Shown one piece after another: positions 27,714-35,485 of a stretch of DNA of 64,000 bases. The stretch's first letter is position 1. Each line of letters opens with the position of its first letter. Position numbers and translations under genes: made by a program. A model generated the notes under the pieces. That model worked only from the letters and a program-made list of their open reading frames with translations. It was not told the DNA's origin and did no database searches. The stretch spans positions 310,001-374,000 of the forward strand of contig NZ_LANF01000019.1 in the NCBI RefSeq assembly GCF_000966265.1, read 5' to 3'. The stretch comes from Palaeococcus ferrophilus DSM 13482 (lineage in GTDB: Archaea; Methanobacteriota_B; Thermococci; Thermococcales; Thermococcaceae).

Positions 27714-28586
27714 ATGCGTGTGCTGGTCGTGGGGAACCTAACTCGTGATGTTATAGTGAGCGGGAAGGGACGGTGGGAGCGAACGGGAGGCGGTGCCTAC
27801 TACTCGGCCCTTGCCCTTAGAGGCCTGGCTAGGGTGGATGTGGTGACCAAAGGCGCCCCCGAGGGTCCCCTTCCCGAGGGCATAAACTTTCACGTTCTTC
27901 CATCTGACGAGATAACCACGTACCTTCTGGAGTACCGCGGTGAGGGGAGGAGGCTCTCCCTCCTAAGTCGCGGTGGAGAGATACGCCCGGAGGAGCTGCC
28001 CCCGCTGGAGGACTACGACTTCGTGGTGGCCAACCCCGTGGCGGGGGAGCTGTCACCGAAGACGCTCGAGCGCCTGATGGAGAGGCCCCTTGCCCTCGAC
28101 GTCCAGGGCCTCGTGAGGAGGTTCGGGGAGGAGGGAGAGGTATTCATGGGCCCGCTTGAGCCCGATGTTCTGGATGGGGTATGGGTGCTGCACGGCGATG
28201 TACGAGAGATTCTAACGCTGGGAAGCTTTGAGAGAGTCCTTGAAACCCTTGCGGAGCGCGTTGAGGTTGCCCTGATATCCAACGGCTCCGAGAGGGGGAT
28301 AGCCCTTCACAGGGGGAAGGTTTACGCGTTCTATCCACCCAGAAGGGATGTGGAGAATCCCACGGGGGCGGGGGACACGTTATTGGGGGCCTTCTCGTTC
28401 TTCTACAGAACTTTGCCATTTGTGAAGGCGTTAAAAACAGCCGTTGCCTTCACGGCGCTGTCCCTCGAGGGCAGTGCGAACCTCAAAAAAGCCATGAGCA
28501 TGGCCCGGGAGGTACGGGTGGAGCGGCTCAGCAACGTCGATCCCGGGCATCACTACCCCAAAGGCCAATCTACATCATCGCCGTGA
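27714..28586 (+). CDS. PfkB family carbohydrate kinase (diverged)
   Basis: A 290-residue kinase of the same fold: MRVLVVGNLTRDVIV at the N-terminus, a TGGGAYYSALAL motif at 24-35 and the catalytic motif NPTGAGDTLLGAF with D221. Its lid and middle region are short and quite unlike those of its divergent neighbour, so it probably has another substrate. The C-terminal stretch (SNVDPGHHYPKGQ) has no counterpart in the neighbour. The start at ATG 27714 follows a GGCGGAG-like site with a TATA box (AGTATAAAAAC) near 27683-27693. Confidence 0.78.
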   Translation: MRVLVVGNLTRDVIVSGKGRWERTGGGAYYSALALRGLARVDVVTKGAPEGPLPEGINFHVLPSDEITTYLLEYRGEGRRLSLLSRGGEIRPEELPPLEDYDFVVANPVAGELSPKTLERLMERPLALDVQGLVRRFGEEGEVFMGPLEPDVLDGVWVLHGDVREILTLGSFERVLETLAERVEVALISNGSERGIALHRGKVYAFYPPRRDVENPTGAGDTLLGAFSFFYRTLPFVKALKTAVAFTALSLEGSANLKKAMSMAREVRVERLSNVDPGHHYPKGQSTSSP

Positions 28587-28612
28587 ATTGTAGGGGGAGG
28601 GAGCTTTAAAAC

Positions 28613-29719
28613 CTAACGGGCCAGTTCCCTCAAAAATTCAACGTAGAGTCTCTTGACCCTTCTGACGGAGCTCAGGCTCACCCATTCATCCGCGGCGTGC
28701 CAGTTTCCGCCGATGGGCCCGAACACGAGCGTTGGGACTTTGAGGTATGCCCCGAAGTAGTTGAAATCCCCCACGCTCCTGCCGTACGTGACTTCGGGGG
28801 TCTCCCCAAAGAGCCTCCCATATGTCTCCTTGAACCTCTGGGCGTACGTTGAGTTTTCCCTCGTCAGATAGGGCAGCATCTCGGGGGTTGGGCGTGGGTA
28901 TCTGCTCACCACCACCCTGGAGCGCAGGTCGAGCTTCGAAATGAGCTTCTCAATGTCGCCCTTAACCCTATCCCACTCCTCTCCCGGTACAACGTGCCTG
29001 TCAACGATGGCCTTTGCGTATTCCGGGATGCTCAGCCCGTCGGCGCTTCCCTCGAAGTGGAGAACTGCCCAGCTGCCCCTTCCAAGCTTCAGGTGCTTCT
29101 TAGTCCTCAGACGGCCGATGTTCCCCACGACCTTCGCTAAATCCTCGACGGCGTTCGCCCCGCTGTCGGGCTGCGTTGCGTGGGCCTTCTTTCCGAAGGC
29201 CTCGATCTGAATCACGAAGCGCCCCCTCGCCCCCAGCATAAGGCGTTCGTTCGTGGGCTCGGCGATGAGGGCAACGTCCGCTTTTCTGACGATGCCGCTC
29301 TCTACGAGCCTCCACGCTCCCCTAGAGTAACCCTCCTCATCAACGACCGCGGTGAATATCACGGTGGGGCGCTCCTTTCGCGGGAGCTGGCTTACCTCAA
29401 TGAAGGCCGACATCAGTGCGGCCAATCCTCCCTTCATGTCCGCGCTGCCAAGCCCGTAGAACCGGTCCCCATCAAGCTCACCCCAGGGGTTGCGCGTCCA
29501 CCCATCCGAGAGGCCAACGGTGTCCATGTGCCCGTTCAGAAGTACCGTGCGCTTCTTTCCACGTATTCGGGCTATCACGTTTCTCCCGAAACCCTCGACT
29601 TCCTGTGTCTCCACGGTGGCGTACTCCTCAAGGATGCTCGCGATGGCGTTGGATATCTCCTCCTCGTGTCCAAAATGAGAGTCTATTCGTACAAACTCCT
29701 TCAAAAGCTCAGCTTCCAT
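28613..29719 (-). CDS. M20 family metallopeptidase/deacylase (ArgE/DapE/ACY1)
   Basis: A 368-residue di-zinc hydrolase. Visible ligands and catalytic residues are H64 and D66 (NGHMDTVG), D94 (SADMKGG), and E128-E129 (DEEGYSRGA), with a lid domain from about residue 165 onward (GRFVIQIEAFGKKAHATQP). Likely substrates are N-acyl amino acids or small peptides; deacetylase of lysine or arginine synthesis is possible but unproven. ATG 29719 has GGTG six bases upstream and a TATA box near 29751-29760; a longer open frame upstream has no signals. Confidence 0.82.
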   Translation of the reverse strand: MEAELLKEFVRIDSHFGHEEEISNAIASILEEYATVETQEVEGFGRNVIARIRGKKRTVLLNGHMDTVGLSDGWTRNPWGELDGDRFYGLGSADMKGGLAALMSAFIEVSQLPRKERPTVIFTAVVDEEGYSRGAWRLVESGIVRKADVALIAEPTNERLMLGARGRFVIQIEAFGKKAHATQPDSGANAVEDLAKVVGNIGRLRTKKHLKLGRGSWAVLHFEGSADGLSIPEYAKAIVDRHVVPGEEWDRVKGDIEKLISKLDLRSRVVVSRYPRPTPEMLPYLTRENSTYAQRFKETYGRLFGETPEVTYGRSVGDFNYFGAYLKVPTLVFGPIGGNWHAADEWVSLSSVRRVKRLYVEFLRELAR

Positions 29720-29907
29720 CCTATGCACCAACATATTACTATTGCGGTTAAGCTTTATAACACTTTTTAATACAATTTCCCTGTAATCCACAGGATATAT
29801 AACAGCGCGGCAGAATTTGAATGGAAACTTGAGTGGGGCCTGGAGTTTGCGAGGTTCTTCGGTATTTTGCCCGTTATGGGCCAAAAGAACAAGGAGGAAA
29901 CTCAAAC

Positions 29908-31611
29908 CTAGAGCACGTTCAGGTACTTGTGCACCTGAAAGCTGAGCCCCACGTTCTCCCTCCCCATAATGAGGGCGGCCTCGCGGTAGAGCTCCATCAG
30001 CCTGCCCTGGGAAATCTCTATGGGCTCCCTTGGCTGGAGCACGAGCGGCGCTATTCCCTTCAAAAGGCCCGCGTACCAGCGGACGTTCTCGACCTTCGTC
30101 TCGCTTGTAACGACGAGCTTTGCATATGTCTTTGCTCCGGCCTCCTTCAGGATTTTGATGCTCTCAACCTCTCTGAGTACAAGCTCCCTCCAGTCCTCCG
30201 TTGCCCTCGCGCTCTCGTCCTTTATGTCAACGCTCGCGTAATCGGTGAGCGGTGCCACCTCCTTAATCAGCTCCGGCAGGCCACCGTGGGTCTCAAGGAA
30301 GTTGCGGAAGCCGCGCTCTCTCATCCTCTCCATGAGCGCCTTGAGGGGCTTCAGCTGGAGCGTGGGTTCCCCGCCGGTGTAGCTTATGGAGTGTATATCG
30401 CCGGTATCGAGGCGGAGGATGGCATCAACGACGTCATCAACGCTCGCGGGATTCGGTTTGTACTCGAACTTTCCAGTGAAGGGTTCAATCTCGTAGCGCC
30501 ACTTTGACACCTTGGTTGGGTCTATAAAGCCTGCAGAATCACAGTTCTTTACGAGATATCCGCTAACAATGTAGTTTCCGCTTTCGGTTTTTATGTTGTA
30601 GACCCAGTCCTCTCCAATCTCGACTATATCGACAACCTTATCTCTCCCTCTAACCCACCTATCGAGGGCAGCCCTACGTTTTCTCTCCATTTGCCATTTT
30701 AATTCAAGGAGAAGCGCCATAACCCTCTTCCCTTTTATTCTGATTCCCCTTCCTTCATCAACGTACTCATATCCGAGTTTCTCAAGGTACTCGGCAATCC
30801 GAGCTTTTTTCTCCGGGTTTTCTTGGGCTATTCTGACAACACCTCCAACCGTTCCTTCTGCGTCTATCATCCCGGCTATATAGCCCCTCATATAGAATCG
30901 GTCTATTTTAGGGGGATGTAGAATCTCCCTCTCAAATCTGAAAACCTCATCAGTTCTTGTCAGATAGAGGGCGGGCATTATTTCCTTTTTTCCAGTTATT
31001 GAGGTGTGCTTGTGGTCGAGCCAGTAAAATGAGTACCCCAGTTCATTTGCCCATTGTTTAAACCTCTCAAGAACCTCCCTGTCTTTCATTGCTATACGTA
31101 TCCGTCTTGAGCCGTTTTTTAGGCTCCATATTGTTCCATCGCCGTCAACTATTCCAGCCAACCATCCGCGAATGAACGATTTATTCGGGTTAAAGACAAA
31201 CGTTGTCCCGATTGTCCTGACGTTTTTTCCGAGGAGATCTTTGATGGCTCTTTTACGCTCTCCATAGTAGTAGAACTTGTGGTTGGGGGTAACCTTAAGG
31301 GAGTTTCCGCTTTCAAACCTCACTCTAACGACTTCGGATGGCCTCTTAAAGCTCTCCAGGACCCTGACTGGATACAGTTTGTTGGTTTTTTCGTTGTATC
31401 CCATTACGAGTTCTCCGGGCTTTATGGTTTCAATGTTCCTCCAGCTTAAATCGGCCATTAAAACCTTGCTCTCTCTTCCAAAGCACCACTCACAGTGAAG
31501 GTCGCAGCCGGCGAATCTAACGAATATCTGCCTCCTCCCGAAGGCGGAACCTTCAACGCTTCCCCCTTCCCCCTGCCAGCTGTTGAACACCTCAGCCATC
31601 AGCAGCTTCAT
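29908..31611 (-). CDS. queE: 7-carboxy-7-deazaguanine synthase, intein-containing precursor
   Basis: The 567-residue precursor gives a 253-residue radical SAM enzyme after excision of a 314-residue intein. QueE makes 7-carboxy-7-deazaguanine on the way to preQ0 and archaeosine in tRNA. N-terminal EVFNSWQGEGGSV, cysteines 36, 40 and 43/+1 of CxxxCxxC (CDLHCEWC), then the GGEPTLQ motif and a variable C-terminus. The intein inserts exactly at the third cluster cysteine, so no 4Fe-4S site exists before splicing. The start overlaps the upstream small gene by 20 bases. Mature sequence deduced from the splice junctions. Confidence 0.9.
   Translation of the reverse strand: MKLLMAEVFNSWQGEGGSVEGSAFGRRQIFVRFAGCDLHCEWCFGRESKVLMADLSWRNIETIKPGELVMGYNEKTNKLYPVRVLESFKRPSEVVRVRFESGNSLKVTPNHKFYYYGERKRAIKDLLGKNVRTIGTTFVFNPNKSFIRGWLAGIVDGDGTIWSLKNGSRRIRIAMKDREVLERFKQWANELGYSFYWLDHKHTSITGKKEIMPALYLTRTDEVFRFEREILHPPKIDRFYMRGYIAGMIDAEGTVGGVVRIAQENPEKKARIAEYLEKLGYEYVDEGRGIRIKGKRVMALLLELKWQMERKRRAALDRWVRGRDKVVDIVEIGEDWVYNIKTESGNYIVSGYLVKNCDSAGFIDPTKVSKWRYEIEPFTGKFEYKPNPASVDDVVDAILRLDTGDIHSISYTGGEPTLQLKPLKALMERMRERGFRNFLETHGGLPELIKEVAPLTDYASVDIKDESARATEDWRELVLREVESIKILKEAGAKTYAKLVVTSETKVENVRWYAGLLKGIAPLVLQPREPIEISQGRLMELYREAALIMGRENVGLSFQVHKYLNVL
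30544..31485 (-). mobile_element. Intein in QueE, 314 aa, with LAGLIDADG endonuclease
   Basis: Residues 43-356 of the precursor. It starts with Cys1 (EW|CFGRES), has a block B TxxH as TPNH at 108-111, two LAGLIDADG motifs (WLAGIVDGDGTI at 150-161 and YIAGMIDAEGTV at 244-255) and ends YLVKN before Cys+1 (N|CDSAGF). The penultimate residue is Lys, not the usual His, which may slow asparagine cyclisation. Codon use is AT-richer than in the flanking extein, consistent with transfer. Confidence 0.9.
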
Positions 31612-31945
31612 TCACGCTCACCTTCTCTCCATTGAGCAGGAGCCGCCACGTTATGTATGCGTCAATCTTTATCACCATGCTCGGATTTTTTGACTCCGGA
31701 ACCACAAGGAGGGCCTCCACAAGACCCTCTTCCATCTCCAGTTCCCGGAGCAGGCGTCTGAACAGCTCCTCCCTATCCGTGATCATGTCGTCCATAAGCG
31801 AGGCCTCGTTCTGCTCGCTTACGTCGAGGATGGCCCCCTCCTCCCAGAGGGCGTTGAGCAAGGGGGTCAAATCGTCCATCACCCTGTATATCCTGTAGAG
31901 TCTTCCCATGTGCCGCTCACTCTCAAGACGGGCGTTTATCCTCAT
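31592..31945 (-). CDS. Hypothetical protein, upstream of queE
   Basis: A 117-residue soluble, acidic protein with no recognised family. Helical N-terminus (RHMGRLYRIYRVMDDLTPLL), middle (DREELFRRLLRELEMEEGLV) and a short beta stretch at the C-terminus (NPSMVIKIDAYITWRLLLNG). It overlaps queE by 20 bases, so the two are translationally coupled, and it is likely needed with QueE or merely shares its promoter. ATG 31945 is chosen because GGGTGA lies five bases upstream; other in-frame starts at 31951 and 31954 fall within that site. Confidence 0.65.
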   Translation of the reverse strand: MRINARLESERHMGRLYRIYRVMDDLTPLLNALWEEGAILDVSEQNEASLMDDMITDREELFRRLLRELEMEEGLVEALLVVPESKNPSMVIKIDAYITWRLLLNGEKVSVNEAADG

Positions 31946-32045
31946 TCTCATCACCCATGGAAGTGGTTGGGAATCCTTAAAGACTTTTTGAGTGCAAAAC
32001 CTTAAAAGGGCTCCCAGTTAGGTTCCCCTAAGTGAGGTGAGAGAC

Positions 32046-32849
32046 ATGATTTTCGAGACACAGGAGGAGAGGCCGGAGATAATGGAGAACCTCCACCGCG
32101 TCGGCATCACCAACCTGAGGACCGTTGCAAGGATAAACTGGAAGGGAAAGGTTTACACGTTCATCCCGACCTTCGAGATAACGATAGACGTGCCCGCGGA
32201 GAAGAAGGGCATACACATGAGCAGGCTTGTTGAGAGCATAACCGAGACCATGGGCGAGGCCGTTGAGGAGGAGGTCCTTGAGCCCCACACCTCGCTCGAG
32301 GAGCTCGGAAAGTGCATAATCAAGCGCCTTGAGGGCAAGCACCCCCACAGGCGCGCCGAGGTCTGGATAAAGACCCAGCTCGTCATGGAGAGAACCACGC
32401 CCGCAAGCGGCAGGAGGAGCCTTGAAACGTATGACGTCGAGGTCGGCGTTGTTAAAAACTACGATGGCTCCTTTGAGAAGGTTCTCCGCGTGAAGGCCAT
32501 AGGCAACACGGCCTGTCCTCACGCGATGGCCAACAACGAGGGGAAGACCCACATACAGCGTGCAGTTGGTGAGCTCGAAGTCAGGGCCCCATTTGATGAG
32601 GAAATCGCCCTTGAGGACATGATAGACGTTGTCGAGGGTTCCTTCAGCCACCCAACGTACACGCTCCTCAAGACGGTTGACGAGAACGCGGTTGTGCAGG
32701 GGATGTACAGAAACCCCAAGTTTGTGGAGGACGTTGCGAGGGAGATTCTCGCGAGGGCAAAGGAGCGCTTCAAGGGTAGGATTCACGTTAGGGTTGTCAG
32801 CCACGAGAGCATTCACAAGCACGACGTGATAGCTGAAACCTGGAGCTGA
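32046..32849 (+). CDS. mptA: GTP cyclohydrolase MptA (FolE2-type)
   Basis: A 267-residue GCYH-IB family enzyme that opens GTP to make 7,8-dihydro-D-neopterin 2',3'-cyclic phosphate, the entry to archaeal pterins and, in organisms without other GCYH, to deazaguanine. Conserved stretches include [20 protein letters not shown], the catalytic NTACPHA (cysteine of family IB) and [16 protein letters not shown] 32046 has GAGGTGA before it. It is divergent from the small gene that precedes queE, and both products serve early steps of pterin or 7-deazaguanine synthesis. Confidence 0.93.
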   Translation: MIFETQEERPEIMENLHRVGITNLRTVARINWKGKVYTFIPTFEITIDVPAEKKGIHMSRLVESITETMGEAVEEEVLEPHTSLEELGKCIIKRLEGKHPHRRAEVWIKTQLVMERTTPASGRRSLETYDVEVGVVKNYDGSFEKVLRVKAIGNTACPHAMANNEGKTHIQRAVGELEVRAPFDEEIALEDMIDVVEGSFSHPTYTLLKTVDENAVVQGMYRNPKFVEDVAREILARAKERFKGRIHVRVVSHESIHKHDVIAETWS

Positions 32850-32875
32850 TTTTCCATTTTTGCCCTTCTCTTCTA
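32850..32875 (+). terminator. T-rich terminator after mptA
   Basis: TTTTCCATTTTTGCCC directly after the stop codon on the plus strand gives two T runs, the usual form of an archaeal intrinsic terminator. Confidence 0.5.
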
Positions 32876-32884
32876 TGCCCACCG

Positions 32885-32920
32885 TTAAATTTAAAAAATT
32901 GCCGACTTAAGTTTAGTCGG
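32885..32920 (+). promoter_or_regulatory. Promoter of MTH1187-like operon with inverted repeat
   Basis: TATA-like TTAAATTTAAA at 32885-32895 is followed, at the expected transcript start, by CCGACT-N7-AGTCGG (32902-32920), a perfect 6-bp inverted repeat. The location suggests an operator or an RNA hairpin at the 5' end. No regulator is assigned. Confidence 0.5.
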
Positions 32921-32928
32921 GTGTCGAA

Positions 32929-33234
32929 ATGTCTGTTATCATAGAGTTCGTTATCGTGCCCCTGGGGGAGCTCAGCCTGAGCCGATACGTAGCGGCGGTA
33001 GTAAAGCTTTTAGAGGAGAAAGGCGTAAAGTATATGCTGACACCCATGGCAACGATAATGGAGGTTCCAACTGTGGAGGAGGGCCTCAGGATCATAAACG
33101 AGGCCCACGAGCTGATGTTCAAGCTCGGTGCAAAGAGGGTCTCGACCACGATAAGGATTGACGATAGAAGGGACAGGGAAAGGCACATGGAGGATAAGGT
33201 CGAGTCCGTGATGAATAAGGTCAGGGAGGGTTGA
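32929..33234 (+). CDS. MTH1187 family thiamine-binding protein
   Basis: A 101-residue ferredoxin-like protein of the MTH1187/YkoF group. It shows SVIIEFVIVPLGELS at the N-terminus, LTPMATIMEVPTVEEGLRII in the middle and KLGAKRVSTTIRIDDR at the end, the usual family landmarks. Family members bind thiamine or its pyrimidine part; this function is transferred by family only. Its stop overlaps the TTG start of the DUF373 gene by 4 bases, so the two are coupled. Confidence 0.88.
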   Translation: MSVIIEFVIVPLGELSLSRYVAAVVKLLEEKGVKYMLTPMATIMEVPTVEEGLRIINEAHELMFKLGAKRVSTTIRIDDRRDRERHMEDKVESVMNKVREG

Positions 33235-34409
33235 AGATTCGGGCCCTTGTTCTTGCGATAGATAGGGATGATGACTTCGGTAGGAAGGCGGGCGTTAAGG
33301 GTCCGGTAGTTGGGAGAGACGCCTGCATAGACGCCGCCCTAAAACTCAGTCTCGCGGATCCTGAAGATAGCGATGCGAACGTCCTCTACGCGGCCATAAA
33401 ACTTAGGGACCAGCTCAAGGAGAGCGGTGATTTTGAGGATGTGGAGGTTGCTCTCATCACGGGGCACGAGGATGTTGGGGTTAAGAGCGATGTTGAGCTC
33501 CTGAAACAGCTGAACGCGGTTCTCCACGAGTTCGAGGCGGATGGGGTCATCCCCGTTACGGACGGGGCCGAGGACGAGCAGGTTTTTCCGATAATAACTT
33601 CGCGCATACCCATAATAAGCACCCACCGCGTGGTTGTCAAGCAGAGCGAGAGCATAGAGACGACATACTACATAATCTACCGTTACCTCAGGGAGATTCT
33701 GGGTGATCCGGAGGTTGCGAAGGTCGTCCTTGGAATCCCGGGTCTCATAGCGATAATGTACGGTGTGGCGAGGCTCATATCCATCCAGTACCCTCAGAGC
33801 GTTGGTATAATCTCCTCCGCCGTCGGGGGGACGATACTCCTCGTCATCGGTGCCTACTTCTTTAACAAGGGCTTCAACCTGTCTCCCATGCTAAAGGGAG
33901 CGTGGGCGGGTGTTAAGGATGCCTTCAGCAAGAGGCTCGTTAGCGTGGTCTCGACGGTGATAGGCATTTTCGTCATTCTGAGCGGCGCCCTGCAGGTCCA
34001 CTTCAACCTCGCATACTACATCAGGAACTCCTCGACAATCTCTCTCCCCGGCGTTCCAACCAATCCACTGCTCCAGCTTGTTCTATACGTGTACTTCCTG
34101 AACCCGATGCTCGTTACGGGTCTTGGCGTCATAATCCTTGGACGCATGCTCCAGGCGTACATAAGGAAGGACTACCACATATGGCACCACGTAACGGAGC
34201 TCCTCCTCCTGCCGGCGATATGGGGGAGTGTTGACATAACCACCACGTACATCCTTAACCTAGCGTCCCCGGCGCTCATAGAATTCTACCGCAAGCTCCT
34301 TATAGTCATAGGAGATATAGTCTTCGCGTCCCTCGTGGGGATGTACATGAGGGAAAAGGTTAGGGGATGGGGTAAGATTGAGACTCGAAAGGGCACTCCG
34401 AGAGCTTGA
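33231..34409 (+). CDS. DUF373 family membrane protein
   Basis: A 392-residue protein: a soluble N-terminal domain of about 165 residues (ALVLAIDRDDDFGRKAGV, then DAALKLSLADPEDSDANVLY and EDVEVALITGHEDVGVKSD), then six or so membrane helices from about residue 168 on. DUF373 is an uncharacterised archaeal family. Starts at TTG 33231, which overlaps the upstream stop as TTGA. It overlaps the next coiled-coil gene by 32 bases. Position suggests a single operon with the MTH1187-like and coiled-coil genes. Confidence 0.82.
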   Translation: MKIRALVLAIDRDDDFGRKAGVKGPVVGRDACIDAALKLSLADPEDSDANVLYAAIKLRDQLKESGDFEDVEVALITGHEDVGVKSDVELLKQLNAVLHEFEADGVIPVTDGAEDEQVFPIITSRIPIISTHRVVVKQSESIETTYYIIYRYLREILGDPEVAKVVLGIPGLIAIMYGVARLISIQYPQSVGIISSAVGGTILLVIGAYFFNKGFNLSPMLKGAWAGVKDAFSKRLVSVVSTVIGIFVILSGALQVHFNLAYYIRNSSTISLPGVPTNPLLQLVLYVYFLNPMLVTGLGVIILGRMLQAYIRKDYHIWHHVTELLLLPAIWGSVDITTTYILNLASPALIEFYRKLLIVIGDIVFASLVGMYMREKVRGWGKIETRKGTPRA

Positions 34410-35445
34410 GAAGCTCGAGGAAAAGAACGAAAAAAAGAGAAAAAAGCTCCACGATGAGTACTTTAAAAAGGCCGGCAGGATTCTCAAGGGCATAAGGAAA
34501 GAGATCAGCGGTCTCGAAAGGGAGAAACTCCCCAAGAAGGTTGACGAGAGACTTGCGAGGATAGTGGAGAACGAGAGGAGAGCTTACATCACGACGTTTG
34601 CCAACCTCCTCGGCAGGGTAGAGGGAATGGACGACATCGGGCGCTTCCTCCCGGAGTTCTCGAAGTTCCACGTGGGCCATGGACGCTACCTCCTCGAGTT
34701 CTTTGAGAAGAGGGTGTACAAAATAAACCGTCTCCTCCGCGACCTCTCTGCCCTCTACGCGGAATACCTGGAGGCGCTGGAGAAGCTTCCCCACACGGAG
34801 GTTCCGGATGTGGAATCAAAGCTCTCCCGCATGGGCGAACTGAGAAGGGACATAGGCAGGCTGGAGGGGGAGATTGGGAGGCTCCGCGTAGAGGAGGAAT
34901 CCCTGAAGGAGGAGCTCTCCAGAGCGAGGGAGAGCGCCGGCATCGGGGCCCTCGAGGAGAGGGTGAGGACCCTACGCAGCGAACTCTCCTCGAAGGAGAT
35001 GGGGGTGGTGTCCGCCCTCTCATCGCTCAAAAAACCCCTCAAGCGGGCAAGACTCGGAGGAGATGCCTTCAACGCCTTCATGGCGGACACGAGATTCGCC
35101 CTCAAGGAGCCGGAGGCTGTTAGAAAGCTCATCGAGGAGGGCCTCAACAGCGGTTACTTCTCCGGCAAATACGAGCTGAAGGCCCGTGAGGCACTCAAAG
35201 CGCTCGACCTGGTGCCGGAACTAAGGGAAAGAAGGGAGGCGTTGCTTGCGGCGGAGGGAGAGCTCAACGCCCGCAGGAAGGAGGTCGAGGAATTCGAGGT
35301 TAAACTCCGCCACCTTCGCGAGAGCATTGAGAGGAAGGAGAGGGAGCTCGAACGCCTCAGGGAGGAGATGGAACGCCTCGAGGAGCAGCTCAACGAGGCC
35401 ATCTCCAGAATCGAGGACATCTTGGGCGAACGGATAGAGCGGTAG
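34378..35445 (+). CDS. Coiled-coil protein, operon partner of DUF373
   Basis: A 355-residue soluble protein that is mostly coiled coil. Two highly charged heptad regions are at about residues 1-60 and 155-205, and a third at about 280-355 (ERKERELERLREEMERLEEQ). A less charged middle part (about 65-145) has ITTFANLLGRVEGMDDIGRF and GRYLLEFFEKRVYKINRLLRD. No family recognised. TTG 34378 is preceded by GGATGGGG. The 32-base overlap with DUF373 implies coupled translation. The low complexity makes its homology hard to judge by eye. Confidence 0.7.
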   Translation: MRLERALRELEKLEEKNEKKRKKLHDEYFKKAGRILKGIRKEISGLEREKLPKKVDERLARIVENERRAYITTFANLLGRVEGMDDIGRFLPEFSKFHVGHGRYLLEFFEKRVYKINRLLRDLSALYAEYLEALEKLPHTEVPDVESKLSRMGELRRDIGRLEGEIGRLRVEEESLKEELSRARESAGIGALEERVRTLRSELSSKEMGVVSALSSLKKPLKRARLGGDAFNAFMADTRFALKEPEAVRKLIEEGLNSGYFSGKYELKAREALKALDLVPELRERREALLAAEGELNARRKEVEEFEVKLRHLRESIERKERELERLREEMERLEEQLNEAISRIEDILGERIER

Positions 35446-35446
35446 G

Positions 35447-35470
35447 TTTATTAATTAGGGTAACCTAATT
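35447..35470 (+). promoter_or_regulatory. Promoter with 7-4-7 palindrome upstream of nfo-like gene
   Basis: TATA-like TTTATTAATTA at 35448-35458 is overlapped by AATTAGG-GTAA-CCTAATT (35453-35470), a perfect 7-bp inverted repeat with a 4-bp spacer. A protein binding there would block TFB/TBP or polymerase entry, so it looks like a repressor operator. Confidence 0.6.
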
Positions 35471-35485
35471 CTTTTGGTGGTGAGG

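Noticed and set aside
35474-35485. TTG start of the nfo-like gene at 35474
   Set aside because: It lies in the ribosome-binding GGTGGTG sequence; ATG 35486 is better placed.
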